Positions 15,666-26,859 of a stretch of DNA of 64,000 nt are shown here, piece after piece. This DNA is from Metallyticus violacea (taxonomy: Eukaryota > Arthropoda > Insecta > Mantodea > Metallyticidae), in NCBI GenBank assembly GCA_030762175.1, contig CM060830.1, forward strand, positions 47,763,501 to 47,827,500. Direction: 5' to 3'. The notes beneath the pieces were generated by a model. It worked only from the letters and a program-made list of their open reading frames with translations. It had not been told where the DNA came from and made no database searches. The stretch's first letter is position 1. Every line of letters begins with the position of its first letter. Both the position numbers and the translations under genes were made by a program.

Positions 15666-15937
15666 TAATAACGCTCTTTAACATCTCAGATAAACTTATC
15701 ATTCAATTCAGGGCGTGAAACGGCCGATAAATTTTGCTCAGAGGCCTCTTCTTTCAGACTTGAGGCTGTTTTATGTACCGTAAATGTACGACATGGGACC
15801 CGCGGCTTTACCTCTTTTCCAAAAGAAGCCATACTTAGGATTTTATGCCCGAAATCCATTAACCCTGGCTGAAAATGAACCCACGATCTTGGGTTTAGGA
15901 GGCAAAATGGGTTACCACTAGACCAGCAGGACCGACA
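15666..15937 (-). repeat. SINE-A copy 2, near full length
   Basis: It reads in reverse from 'acgctctttaacatctcag' to the tRNA-like head at about 15,855-15,937, whose complement begins GTCGGTCCTGCTGGTCTAG and contains a GTGGGTTC B-box-like phrase. The body includes the 'gcgtgaaacggccgataaat' and 'gaggcctcttctttcag' blocks shared by all copies. Confidence 0.9.
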
Positions 15938-16514
15938 TAAGTAGGTATTAACGTAGATATGCCGTTTGAAATTTCAAAGTGAGAGTGTCTGGGGTAAGGG
16001 GTTGAAACCTAGGATTAAATAAAAATTGGTTTCAAATATTCTCTTTATATATACTGACGTCCTTTTTGTTAAAATTAAATTTAAGTTAAATAGGTACTTG
16101 ATTATTTAGATTCGGAAGTTTTGAAATGAAAGCTTTGTATATTTCAACTTTGAAGGTCAGGTTACAGAAAGTAAATTGTAAAATTATAGCATAGTAGATG
16201 CCAACATGTTATAAATATCATTCTGAAGTTAATCGCGTTTGAATTTTTTTTCTGACTTTTATGAAAATATTTCGCAGTTGGCTGAAACCTTTATACAAAT
16301 GATGGCACTTAACCCACCGTTGCCCTATTTAATTTAAATTTAACATATTTTCCAAAGACAGAGAAAATGAAATTATTTCAGTACTTTAAACAAAATGTCT
16401 TTTTAAATATTTTTTGTGTTGTACAGGGTTATCATCTTGCGGGAAGCCGCAAAATATATGTCGCAATTTATATACATACACATTTGTAGATTTATATACT
16501 CAAACCTGAGGGAT
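15938..16514. other. Unassigned AT-rich DNA
   Basis: Nothing recognised between the SINE-A and SINE-B copies. Confidence 0.4.
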
Positions 16515-16795
16515 TTATTTAATAGTGTTTAACGCCCGTTTTAACTACTGAGGCACCACAGGCGGTGTACACTGGTAGTAGATGAGATGAAATATATTGG
16601 GAAAGGATTTTTTTTTTCAAGGAAGGAAGTGTTCCAGACCTAAGTTTAGGGTAGCTCCCTGGCATTTGCCATTTATGAGGAGTGAAGGAAAATCTGCACA
16701 AAAGCTCAGTCAGGGAAGATGGTCCTGGCGGGATTCGAACTTCAGACTCCCGCTCACAAGTCCGCGCCTTAACGACCTCGTCCACTCGTGGTAAC
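16515..16795 (-). repeat. SINE-B copy 1, full length
   Basis: The tRNA-like head is at the high-coordinate end. The complement of 'gggattcgaacttcagactc' supplies the B-box, and the complement of 'gtccgcgccttaacgacctc' supplies the A-box side, serine/leucine-tRNA-like in appearance. The tail at the low-coordinate end is the complement of 'gttaaacactatt'. The body carries the 'ctcataaatggcaaatgcc' type block common to the other copies. Confidence 0.9.
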
Positions 16796-16796
16796 T

Positions 16797-17075
16797 TCAG
16801 CGATGCAACACAGCACTGTAACCGCTACAACATAACAGACTCATCCAGTGGCCTATTTTCCGCGTCACCGCAGTTCGGTAGTTGTGACTCTGCTGTTGCC
16901 TGATTAACAGTATACAATCGCAAGGCGCATGTTTCTTTTTCATAAATACTGGCAAACAAATGACTGGCTTTGGATCAGAGTCAGATAGTATAAGGTCACA
17001 GTCTGAACTCAACACCAATCTTCGGTTTATCGTAACGACGTTCATACCATCTGAGCTATCATGCCAACTCAACCG
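16797..17075 (-). repeat. tRNA-headed element, different body (SINE-D-like)
   Basis: The complement of 17,030-17,070 reads like a tRNA 5' half (GATAGCTCAGATGGTATGAA). The body does not match SINE-A, B or C. It abuts SINE-B copy 1. A similar head occurs at 17,290-17,335. The 91-codon minus-strand ORF over it has no recognised domain and is probably fortuitous. Confidence 0.4.
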
Positions 17076-17214
17076 CGAATCCCTTTCATTGGAGTCTATC
17101 TAGTTACAGAGAGTTTATCCCTAAGAGATCACTGAAACTTTCAAATATTTGTGGCCCTTAGTTCAAAATTAACCTTAATATTAGGGTAACTAAATTGAAA
17201 TATGAGTTTTTAAC

Positions 17215-17345
17215 ACCAGCGCAGCTGTGTGCTAGGTTAAGGTTTAGTAGCCAGATAGGAAACATTTAAGATCAAGGCTAGCTCGAAATATGGATATTGT
17301 TGTGCCGATACTCTTGCCACCTGAGCTACCGTGCCCTACTAATTC
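17215..17345 (-). repeat. tRNA-like head fragment
   Basis: The complement of 17,300-17,335 gives GGTAGCTCAGGTGGCAAGAG, a clear A-box-like tRNA 5' half. The downstream body is short or unrecognised. It is probably a truncated SINE related to the element at 16,797-17,075. Confidence 0.4.
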
Positions 17346-17889
17346 CATACCCTAACCTAACACCCTGGTAGTGTGAAAAAAAATACTTTTCAAAGACCCT
17401 TTCTTAGTCAACATTTAGAAGATTCCAAGTTGTCTTAAGGTATGACGACAAAATTCTTTCGAAGGCTTCTGCCAAAGAGTAGCAAAATACTCGGTTACAG
17501 TGTGCCATGTGCTCAAGCACTGAATGTGATAGAAGAATAAAACGATTTTGTTAATGGTTTAGAGAGTTTCACACTCAGAAACGCTTGATTTATAGATGAA
17601 GCATGGCTGACTCTCAAAACACGGCTATAATTATCCTCAAAATTCATGGTACTTTCTTCATCGGGAGAAAGCCTTATTCAGCCCAGATAAATAGCCTCCG
17701 TTTTACATCGTTCAAGATATGTGTAAATAAATTTGCAAGTCATTGTCTTAATAGTTGAACTTTTTATAGAAAATAGTTTGAGACTTCTAGTGAGAGAATC
17801 GCCCTATAGAATAAAAGGTGATATGGGTGAAGTACTGGATTACTTGATTAAAATTCGGACGATAAGGATTATTATTATTTAAACTTAAA
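17346..17889. other. Unassigned DNA
   Basis: Nothing recognised. Confidence 0.4.
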
Positions 17890-18200
17890 AATTTAATATA
17901 TATAAGAAAAATAAAAATAAAGCAACACTATCAACAATGTAACAAATTAATAGTAATTATGATAGCAGAAAAAGATAAAACACAAAGAAAAAGTCACACT
18001 TCAGATCGCTATATTTCGGACTCGTGGAGTCCTTGTATGGCAATAAGACAAGTGACCAAGAAGTCCTTCTATGGCAAAAAGTCGCTTGTCTTCTTGCCAT
18101 AGAAGGACTTCACGAGTCCGAAATATAGCGATCTGAAGTGTGACTTTTTCTTTGTGTTTTATCTTTTCCTGCTATCATAATTACTATTAATATATATAGC
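17890..18200. mobile_element. Foldback MITE H1 with nested extended hairpin
   Basis: The left arm (about 17,948-18,060) and right arm (about 18,085-18,193) are complementary over roughly 100 bases with a few interruptions. Shared arm motifs include 'gataaaacacaaagaaaaag' on the left and its complement on the right. The inner part ('gatcgctatatttcggactc' and its complement) is unique to this copy. The outer flank 'aacactatcaacaatgtaac' matches the complement of the flank on the right of H2. No coding capacity. A transcript would form a very long hairpin. Confidence 0.85.
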
Positions 18201-19357
18201 ACGAAATAAAATAATCCATAATGAGTAATTATTACTATTATTTCAATTTAGCTTACCTTAATGATTGCACTGATATTATATACTGATTGTATATAATAAT
18301 TCAACATTGGTTTTGCAATAAAACAGCGTTTGTAAGTTTCCTCTTTAAAGCTCACATTTTTTTGCTAATTGCCTGATGAGATTGACTTAGCTTTTCTACT
18401 ACATCACCTGCCTTCAGCTTGTACAGATAACGCATGCAATACTTGAGCCAGTGCTGTAGAGAGAGGTGAAGGATTATGCAGGACTTAGCAATATTTCCAG
18501 CTAACAAATGTGCATATTATGAAGGAACTCTCTTAACTCTTTAAGCCTCTGGCCCGCCACATCCCGCTTTCCCTTCTTGCTCGGCACTCACTAAATAATC
18601 TTCATTGTTCCCACAGGAACATCCCACGAAATCCTGGCTATCCCGTCTGGCGTCTCCCGCCTGCATCAGGCCGCCAAATGCGGCTTAATGTAGACCGAGT
18701 GAAATTAGAACAATATCAAAGAAACTAAAGCTGTATAATGCACAGCGGACTTAGCACTGGACGAAGACGAGAACAGAGATATAGCGGAAGGCTGAGTCAA
18801 TAACAGGATGCAAAAAGTGTCCATTCTTTCCAAGCTGTATGTCTGACTAGGGCAGGAATGTGACAGCACGTCGAATTGGCTTGGCTGCATGACGTGACTG
18901 TGGTATCAGTGAAGGTAAGTCATTGCTCCTTTACAGCGAGAGCGAGGTGGGACTGCATGTCAAAGCGTCCACAAGTTGGAGTGATCATGTAACGTCATTA
19001 AAACCCAATAACACTGGTCTGCAAAAGTGAAGTAAGTGAAACTGTTTGTAAAATTTGGTCGGAATTTTATGTGCTGAATTTAAATATTACCACCATTTTC
19101 CCCCATACATAAGGATTTTTCATAAAGGTGTTTGAAAATATGGGAAAGGAGTAGATTAGTTAACATTATGATCAAAGCATGTGCTTTCAAAATAAAATTA
19201 ATAATAGCATTATATGCATCTTTTTAAACATAAAGTCACTCCCGGTGTTTATTTATTTACCTATAATGCCTTTTTCATTTCGTCTATTTCCTCTCTTATT
19301 GTAAGTTACTTTCCGTAATTCTCTATGCAACATAAGTGGTGGCAGGAGAGCTTTCCT
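18201..19357. other. Unassigned DNA
   Basis: No gene or repeat copy recognised. There is a GC-richer patch at 18,540-18,700. The ORF at 18,705-18,890 (minus) is serine-rich and has no domain. Confidence 0.4.
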
Positions 19358-19650
19358 TGTCGGTCCTGGTGGTGTAGAGGTAACCATAATTCATACTTTC
19401 CTCCTAAACCAAAGATCGTTGGTTCAAACCTAGCCAGGACCGATGGATTTTTTCGAGCGTAAAAATCCTAATCCTTCGGAAGGGAAATAAAGTGGGTCCC
19501 GTGTCGTAGATTCACGGCATGATAAAGAACCTCAAGCCTGAAAGAAGAGGCCTCTGAGCAAAATTTATGAGCCTTTCAAGCCCTGAATAGAATGGGACGT
19601 TGATGACCTGAGATGTTAAAGAGCATTCGTAAATAAACCAAATAAAAAAA
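19358..19650 (+). repeat. SINE-A copy 3, full length, plus strand
   Basis: It begins with GTCGGTCCTGGTGGTGTAG (A-box side), followed by the B-box-like 'ttggttcaaacctagcc' and the family body through to 'gatgttaaagagcattcgt' and an A-rich tail. Imperfect flanking direct repeats are visible: GAGAGCTTTCCTT just upstream (about 19,347) and GAGAGCCTTTCTT just downstream (about 19,653). These are consistent with LINE-mediated target-primed insertion. Confidence 0.9.
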
Positions 19651-19659
19651 ATGAGAGCC

Positions 19660-20340
19660 TTTCTTCCATCAACCAATATATTTTTGTTTCCAGGTTATCG
19701 CAGGCAGCAACCTTTTTAATCCAGTGCTGACCCTTACCTATCTTTACTGTCCCATAAACACTATATCAGGGGAATTTTGTGTGGTCTGTCTGTTGTACAA
19801 GAAGCATGATCATTGTATTTCGTTTTGGACGGGACTAATGGTAAGTTTTCATAGCATTCTTTCATGTGCACAGAATGTTCTAATGGCACTGAGGCTGTCA
19901 TTGTGAACAAGCACTGCTTCGAGAATCTATAATGTATAAGAATCTTCCATTCATTGACATCACACTGAATGTTAAATCCCTCAAACAATCTAACTACAGT
20001 AAACGAGGTTACTTTCCTGTTAAAAGTAAGCACGACATTTCTTTGTCTGTGTTTGAACCATGAGAAAGATGCACCAGGAGTCAATGCATTCTTTTTCTTT
20101 AACCTAACAGTTCTGCTAAATCTTTAGGGAGACCTAAGTGTCTAATCTGGCTGTGAATAAAGTTGGGGTTCTCTACTACCTTTAACTACGAAGAATTCAT
20201 CAGATTTTCCAGATTCATCCTCAGAGTCATTAGGTATATTTTCTAGTTTATCCAGGGGTGAAGGTACAATTATATCTGGTTGGTGAGGTTCAGAGTGTCT
20301 GGCAGACTGAACATTGGAATAAACAATTTCTTTCTTAATT
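19660..20340 (-). pseudogene. Decayed copy of an uncharacterised multicopy arthropod gene family
   Basis: Read on the minus strand, the region gives, in order across a few stops and frameshifts: an acidic linker ('NIPNDSEDESGKSDEF'), 'VKGSREPQLYSQPD', 'ALTPGASFSWFKHRQRN', 'EHSVHMKECYENLPLV', and then, frameshifted, 'CLWDSKDR' and 'NKNILVD'. I recognise this order of motifs from a repeated family of uncharacterised arthropod proteins, usually several hundred residues long and probably transposon-linked. The longest intact piece is 107 codons at 19,761-20,084. The C-terminal half ends where SINE-A copy 3 begins, so the gene copy is truncated. Function is unknown. The family call rests on memory of motifs, not on a search. 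Confidence 0.6.
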
Positions 20341-20640
20341 TTAAGATTATATTATTATGCTATATTACAGGAACAGAAGCAACAGTCAGTACTGCAATTT
20401 GTGGGTTCCATCCATAATTTTGGAGCCTCAAATGGACAACGTTTCTCTTACTTTCAGACTATCGCTCTTCCATAAAAATACAGCAAGCATGCCTAATGTG
20501 CAGCCTGTGGCTGGCCCAAATCACCAAGTTTTATCGAAAAATATGCATAGAACACTTTCTTTACAAATGTTCCTTTGCTGTATCTTTACAACAAAGTCTC
20601 CTCAAATGTAACAAAATTTATCAGCAGAATTACGACACCC
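20341..20640 (-). pseudogene. Possible upstream part of the same family, badly decayed
   Basis: The minus strand has short stretches with aromatic and cysteine residues ('SMHIFR', 'FGPATGC') in the place where the upstream cysteine-rich part of the family at 19,660-20,340 would be expected. Stops interrupt every frame. This is inference from position more than from clear similarity. Confidence 0.25.
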
Positions 20641-20989
20641 TTTGAAGTCATCTTGTATTAATAAATAAATAAATAAATAAACCCACAACTATAGTAGTGA
20701 AAAAGTGATCTTTGGTTGAGTTTGGTATATACACAGAAGTAAATTTAATAAACTGAAGCAAATAACTCGGTGCTAACTTAGAAAAACTGTCCTTCTTGTA
20801 CAATTCACAAATATACCTGGAATAACTTTAACCTCCTTAATTACAACTTAACGGAAAAGGAAACAACAATGGAATTACATTGTAAAACAACAGTGCATTG
20901 TATACAGTCAGAATTATTTCATTGTGCGAAAAACGAAGATTAAGAGACGCTAGTATTATGTCAGTGAAATTTAGTGGTACTATTGATAT
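20641..20989. other. Unassigned DNA with short (AAAT)n
   Basis: An (AAAT)n run lies at about 20,659-20,681. Otherwise nothing recognised. Confidence 0.5.
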
Positions 20990-21290
20990 TTTTTTTTTTT
21001 TGATTTGTTTATTTATGGACGCTCTTTAACGTCTCAGGTCATCAGCGTCCCATTCAACTCAGGGCGTGAAACGGCCGACAAATTTTGCTCAGAGGCCTCT
21101 CTTTCAGGCTTGAGGTTATTTTTCGTGCCGTAAATGTACGACACGGGACCCACGACTTTACTTCCCTTCTGAAGGAAGCCATACTTAGGATTTTTACGCC
21201 CTAAAAAATCCATCGCTCCTGTCCGGATTCGAACCCGCGTTCTTGAGTGCAGGGGGCAAGAATGGTAACCACTACACCACCAGGACCGAC
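20990..21290 (-). repeat. SINE-A copy 4, full length
   Basis: A T-run at 20,990-21,001 is the complement of an A tail. The body and tRNA-like head follow, ending at 'accaccaggaccgac'. The B-box complement is 'ggattcgaacccgcg', the best preserved of the SINE-A copies. Confidence 0.92.
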
Positions 21291-21652
21291 ACTGTTAATA
21301 TAAAAAGTAAAATATTTATATGTGGGAAAATGATGGGTGATGGAAATGTATTTTTTCTGAAATCAGCTTCCATAAATATAGAAAAATCAACTTATTCTCG
21401 AAACAATTTTTCCATCGCAGGTCTGTGTAATCAAGAAGCATTGTTTTCCGGAAATTCAGTTTGCAATGACAACAAAATAAAAAAACTTTGATTATGAAGA
21501 TGTTTCATTGTTACATTAAAACAAAACAAAGATTTTAACGAAAATGTGATAAAAGAATGTGTGATGCTAATAGGGATATGGTACACTGGGAGTATGAGCA
21601 AATACCACCAATTATAATTGAAAATCTATGCCTCGTATATTAACTCAAATTT
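21291..21652. other. Unassigned DNA
   Basis: Nothing recognised. Confidence 0.4.
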
Positions 21653-22144
21653 AACTGAGCTGGGTGGTTCAGACTCGAATTCGGGAGGTCGGGTTCATCT
21701 GCCGTTGAACTGACCATGCTGATCTTGAGTTTTGCGTGGTTTCTTCTGATTACTTTAGGTGTGGTTTTTGAATATACACATTCCACGAATTATCCTCTGT
21801 ATCATTTCCTTTCTTTTCATTCAGTTGGTTCTGTTACAGGATTGAACATGCCAGGGCGAGGTGGACTGGCGCGGTGTGACGGCGGCTTGCGCTTTGGAAA
21901 GTTTTCTGTCCCGGAGTCTGGTATGAAAGTGAACCTTATGAGAGGCTCGAGCTCATTAGTGGGAGGCCCTCATGAGCATCTGGAAACATTGTTACGGACC
22001 CTATCTACGCACAGCAGTCAGAACCCGGTGTTTATTTCATTTCATGTCTTTTTCCCCGAAGATACCCTATACACAAACGGCCAGCCACGAGCAAGGCTGA
22101 AGTACCGAAAGTATCCGCTCCGGGCGAAACACCCCAATCCAACA
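21653..22144 (+). repeat. SINE-C copy 2
   Basis: The tRNA-like head is shortened ('gagctgggtggttcagactc', then 'gggaggtcgggttcatctg'). The long body matches copy 1 closely in places such as 'ggttctgttacaggattgaa' and 'gcggcttgcgctttgg'. A 145-codon ORF (21,716-22,153) happens to span the body but has no domain; the body is shared with other copies that are not open, so I treat the ORF as accidental. Confidence 0.82.
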
Positions 22145-22189
22145 CGTGTCTAACTAAAACAAAATATATTTTACTAGCTTCCATTACCA

Positions 22190-22396
22190 TATATATATAT
22201 AAATTAACACTAATAATAAAAGTAGATAAAGATAAAACGCAGAGAAAGAGTCACACTTGAAATTGCTATATTTCAAGTGTGACTCTTTCTCTGTGTTTTA
22301 TCTTTATCTACTTTTATTATTAGTGTTAATTTGTTACATTGTTAATAGTGTTTCTTTATTTTTATTTTTCATTAATATTATATATATATATATATA
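22190..22396. mobile_element. Foldback MITE H2, near-perfect 62-bp stem
   Basis: The left arm (22,201-22,263) pairs with the right arm (22,269-22,331) with essentially one G:T-type difference and a loop of about 6 bases. Motif 'gagaaagagtcacacttgaa' on the left, complement on the right. An outer flank to the right ('gttacattgttaatagtgtt') matches the complement of the H1 left flank. TA-rich runs at both ends are consistent with TA target sites. It is non-coding. Confidence 0.9.
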
Positions 22397-23034
22397 CATG
22401 GTGGATTAAACGCTTAACTGCACAAATATTATAAATCTGCAATAAGAATTTATCCCACATTAATAATTTGATTCATACTTTTCTAAAGGGACGTAATATC
22501 TAAAGGTAAAAAACTAAAAACTTGATTCCAGTTTTTAATAATTTGTGTAATGTGAAATGCTTAAAGAAGTTTACGTCTGGCATTAATTAAATTCTATAAT
22601 ATTGAAGGCATACGAATTAATTATAATTATCACACTCGGAGCGTTATTTTTAAATAATGTGCCATTTCTCTTCGCACATTTCTACTTTTCTAATAAAGGA
22701 CGCTCTTAAGATTGTTTTATTGTTAGAGAGGACAAACACACAGAACCTACCCACCCATCCTTCGCTTCTACCATGGTAGTCATAATAAGACAATAATTGA
22801 AAAAGCGCTTGCTACGGATTATGGAACGCAATTAGTACCCTATGAGGAAGATCTGGAGCAAACTACTTCACATGCAGTAATGTCATCGGCAGCAAAAAAC
22901 AGCACATTAAAATTAGGGAGAAAAGCACAAGTTAATGAAGCAAAAAATAACAAAGAAGGAAATTAAACAAGTCAGAAGAATTTCTATAGGAGTCAAAATG
23001 AGGGGAATAAAACGCTGGAACAGAACAGAAAGCA
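22397..23034. other. Unassigned AT-rich DNA
   Basis: Nothing recognised. Confidence 0.4.
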
Positions 23035-24540
23035 AGGTACAAAACATTTCATATAAAACGAAAACTTTTGGAAATAGTATAAATGGTATTATTACCGTAT
23101 TGTTTAAATGACTTAGAAACTGTTACTTTTGTCTTGGAAGATTCTTTTTAAAGTGATAAGACATTCAGACAAAATAATAGTGAAATGCTGTTGTATGGAT
23201 ATATTTACAGACATTTTTTTACATAATTAGTTACAAAGCTACCAGACTAGTATGTATGTTAAACAACTCACAGACCCATTGCATAAACGGCTGAAATGTT
23301 ACGTTCTTGGGGTTACCTGAAACAGAAACAGAAAACACCAATTGTTACAGGAGGCTACCATAGATACAGAAACTTATGTAATATTAAAATATTTAATAAC
23401 TGTTAAAATAGTTGTATACAATATAAATAGTTGTAAAAAGGTTAAGAGGTTAAATTATTCGTATAATTTAAAAGAACTAAACGAAAAGACACAGAAAAGT
23501 ATTTATTTCGGATAACTGTGTATCCTTTTTCGTTTATAACGTCACGGTTAGGCGAAATGTATTTAAAGTTAATATGTGAAAAACTAAGTTGACGTGTACT
23601 TAATTAGTTTACCGTATTCAATCAGATTGATGGACATTTAACTAAATCGACACATGTCTTTTGTTAGGCGAAATGTATAATTAAGTTATAAGGGTAAATG
23701 GTTCACATATATTTAATTAGTTTGACGTATTCAACTAGGTTGATGTGTGTTTAACTAAATTGGAATGTTTTTATTAGTTGAAATGTATTTAATTAATTTA
23801 AAATGTGTAAAATTAAGTTTTCGGGTTCTTAATGAGTTTGAAGTATTCAATAAGACCTATGTGTATTTAACTAAAAGGTGTATTTAACTAAAAGGCCATT
23901 CAATAAGACCTATGTGTATTTAACTAAAAGGCCATGTGTTTATTTAGGTGAAATATATTTAATTACGTTAATAAATTGTAAAATTAAGTTTTTAATTAGT
24001 TTGACACATTTAATAGGCTGATTTAATTAGTTTGACATGTCTTTAGTTATATAATATTTAATTTAGTTAATATGTATTCAACCAAGTTGACGCGTATTTA
24101 ATTAGTTTGACAAATTTAGCTGTTCTGATGTGTGCCTTATTAGATGGATATGCTTTTAGTTAGGTGAAATATACTTAATAAAGTTAATTGGCATGTAAAT
24201 ATGTATAAATTAATTATATATGTGTTTAAATTAGATTATTTTATTTAGTTCTAGCTGGCGTGCATATAATCAAGATCACTGGTTTATTGCTGAAGTATTT
24301 TGGTGTGAATAATGATTGATTTTCATTATTCATAAGGTGTAACATACATAGCTTGGCACAAAGAAGGGTATTCAGTTATCCGAAACATTCGCAGTTTCAG
24401 AGAAAAGGATAAACTTTATTTTGGATTTATTTTCATATATATAACATATAACAGCAATTTAATATATGATAATACCCACAGATGTACTAGGGCTGCTCAA
24501 TAAAGAATAATCATAATTTAATAAAAACAATTTGACACCA
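23035..24540 (+). repeat. Dispersed repeat R1 copy 1, with internal tandem array
   Basis: The segment 23,035-23,545 aligns with 51,775-52,215 over about 450 bases. Shared phrases include 'gtttaaatgacttagaaact', 'gctaccagactagtat', 'aacaactcacaga' and 'accatagatacaga'. After the internal array, the phrase 'ctagggctgctcaataaa' (about 24,488) resembles 'ctaggactgtttaataaa' in copy 2 (about 52,362), so homology probably resumes. No coding capacity is visible, and no terminal inverted repeats that I can define. Confidence 0.7.
23545..24290. repeat. Nested tandem array: about 20-bp monomers in about 115-bp higher-order units
   Basis: The array splits cleanly into 18-20-base monomers close to ATGTATTTAATTAGTTTGAC. 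Successive monomers differ in a fixed order (ending -GTTTGAC, -GGTTGAT, -AAATTGG, -GGTGAA, -GTTAAT, -AAGTTGAC) and the order repeats, with unit starts near 23,594, 23,705 and 23,829 and again, after rearrangement, near 24,095. A secondary duplication of 'cctatgtgtatttaactaaa' occurs at about 23,860 and 23,910. Copies are diverged, so the array is not recent. Confidence 0.8.
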
Positions 24541-25420
24541 ATTGTTTATGATGTAAAACGTGTAATATTATACAAAATATTTAAACATGTATAAAATAAA
24601 ATTTATAGAAAACATCCATCAACTTGTAATCATCATCAACTATTTCAGATTACACTTTATGGCCTGTTCCGACTTCAAGAAAACTCTTCCTAACTTGTTC
24701 TGAATCTGCCGTGAATTCTTTTCCTTTCGGTTCATATTTAAAAAGTATCTTAGAACGATAGTTTTCATCCATTTTGGATGATATTGTAACAATTTGTTTT
24801 AACTTCTTATACCAAATAATGTAATTATATATAATTTTTTTATATTGTCACTTCAGATAGAGGGAATGCAGCCAAGGATTTTAATAATGTCTTCTCCACC
24901 AATTCTTCATTATTTTTTTTTTCACTGTAACATTCAAATTTCTAAGATATAGGGTATAATAGGAACCCCTATCACTTTTGTTACTTGTGCAATAATATTT
25001 TTGTTCCACTCTATTTTACACTGCAGATGAATTATGCCTAAGTTGATTTAGTGTTTAAATTGATATTTGTAAATAATAAGATTTAAGTATCTTTTACAGT
25101 TCATAAAGACCTTTCTGTTTTTAGTACTCCTAGTCACTCATGCACGTCATAGGCCGCAAATAATAATATTTTTAGTTCTTGAATTTCAACACTTACTCCT
25201 TTAGGTTTTGTTTTCATCCATTTATTAATGACATCATTTATATATAAATTAAAAGTAATAAGGAACATCCTTGTTTAACTCCTTAGTTAGTAATTATTTG
25301 AACTGCTATTGTTAAATAATTATAAATGCCATTATCTTTCTAGTGTTTCACACGCCTTACTTCCGTTTACAGTATAAAACACTTTTTCATAATCCAAGAA
25401 AAGTGAATATTTTGTTGTTA
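24541..25420. other. Unassigned AT-rich DNA
   Basis: Nothing recognised. Confidence 0.4.
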
Positions 25421-25649
25421 AGTTAAAAATTAAACATCTTCTGGGCTGTTTTTCCGTGGTTTAATATGCTACCATAGCTTTCACCAACTACTGCTTCTAA
25501 AACTAGACACAGACGGCTCAATACTGTAATCTTTTAGCAGTCAGGTGTTGTTCATCGTCCACTGATGATGCCAACCGCAGCAGTTCGTGAAAGCTATGGT
25601 AGCATATTAAACCATGGGCCACGGCAAAAAAACTCGGAAGATTTTAACT
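25421..25649. mobile_element. Foldback element with about 60-bp terminal inverted repeats
   Basis: The left end (25,421-25,483) contains 'ggtttaatatgctaccatag' and the right end (25,586-25,649) contains its complement. Pairing covers about 60 bases with scattered mismatches. The roughly 100-base centre is unrelated and includes 'gccaaccgcagcagtt'. It has no ORF. It is unrelated in sequence to the H1-H3 foldback family. Confidence 0.8.
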
Positions 25650-26449
25650 ATTTTAATTATAACACCATCCGCGAAAACCTGAGAAGCATTATGTTTTTAA
25701 ATTGACTTCTCTTGTGTAACTGTAAACCTTTGCATTTTCTATGTGAATGAATATGTAGCATTAATATGTACTTATTGTATTAAATCCAGGCGATAATTAA
25801 GACAAAGGAATGTGTAATACTGTGAAAAAAATTAAATTATGAATGAATAAGGCAAAAAAAAGTAAATAAAAATCGGAAATACTCCATCCCGGTACCTTGT
25901 TTTCTACACCGGGACGTGTATTGCAAACTCTTGCACTTTATTTCTAAATTACATTCATAAGTTATTATTTTTAAGATGACACTAAATACCAAAGAAATTT
26001 ACTAAAATAATACAAAATTTATATATAACAAAATTACATTCCTTTCAACTATTTACTAATCGCTGGAAACCAGGAATATTCAAGTAACTGGAACCTAGCT
26101 ACTACTTTCACTTAATCTTTAACTCTAAACTAATAAAGCAACTATCATCGGTATGCGGTAGAAACTGTGCTAGTGACCAGTACAGTTCTTACATACCTTT
26201 ACTTTACTATTTATATGTCTATTTTATATATAATTCTATTATATATAATCTTGTATATATATCGTTATTTTTCCATGGTATATCAAATTACTTTTCTATA
26301 TTATATTATCTTTATAAATATATTCATACAAGTTTCACATTTATATCTTATATTAATCTATTTTACAACACTAATTATATTCTAGGCGAATCTAATTGAC
26401 ATTTATCAATGCAACATTTATCCTACTAGTTTATTGCTTTGACATCGAT
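25650..26449. other. Unassigned AT-rich DNA
   Basis: Nothing recognised. The ORF at 26,167-26,385 is an isoleucine/tyrosine-rich translation of AT-rich sequence. Confidence 0.4.
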
Positions 26450-26459
26450 AATAGTAGTA

Positions 26460-26504
<45 letters not shown>
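26450..26504 (+). repeat. (TAA)n microsatellite
   Basis: About 17 TAA units preceded by three TAG units. Confidence 0.95.
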
Positions 26505-26859
26505 TCACTAGCAGTATTAATTATAACTATAATAGTTATAATAACTTCTTGTATTTTATTTTAGTTCCTCTTTATCTTCCAATTCTTCTTCTTCATTCTT
26601 TCACCATACCCCTTTACCCTCCTCTTATTCTATTTACACAATACTGTTTTATATTCCATTAAGTTTCCACTCACTACTCCGCTATACTAAATATACTCCT
26701 ATATACTCACATAAGGTAAAGCAAACATGTGTTTCGATGTAATCATTTTTGAGATATTTTTAAGAACAGAAATGTTGTATCAAAATTCATATCAAACCAA
26801 TCTGGTTTTCTTTCCCTTTTTGTCTTTGTTATTCCAGGCATGTATCACCTGCAGTTGTT

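Noticed and set aside
16690..16790. Possible functional tRNA genes at the heads of SINEs (also at 31.6, 32.4, 60.1 and 63.7 kb)
   Set aside because: The heads are fused to conserved repeat bodies and have decayed or partial cloverleaf arms; they are SINE heads, not tRNA genes.
21716..22153. 145-codon ORF
   Set aside because: It lies entirely within SINE-C copy 2, and the same body is not open in the other copies.
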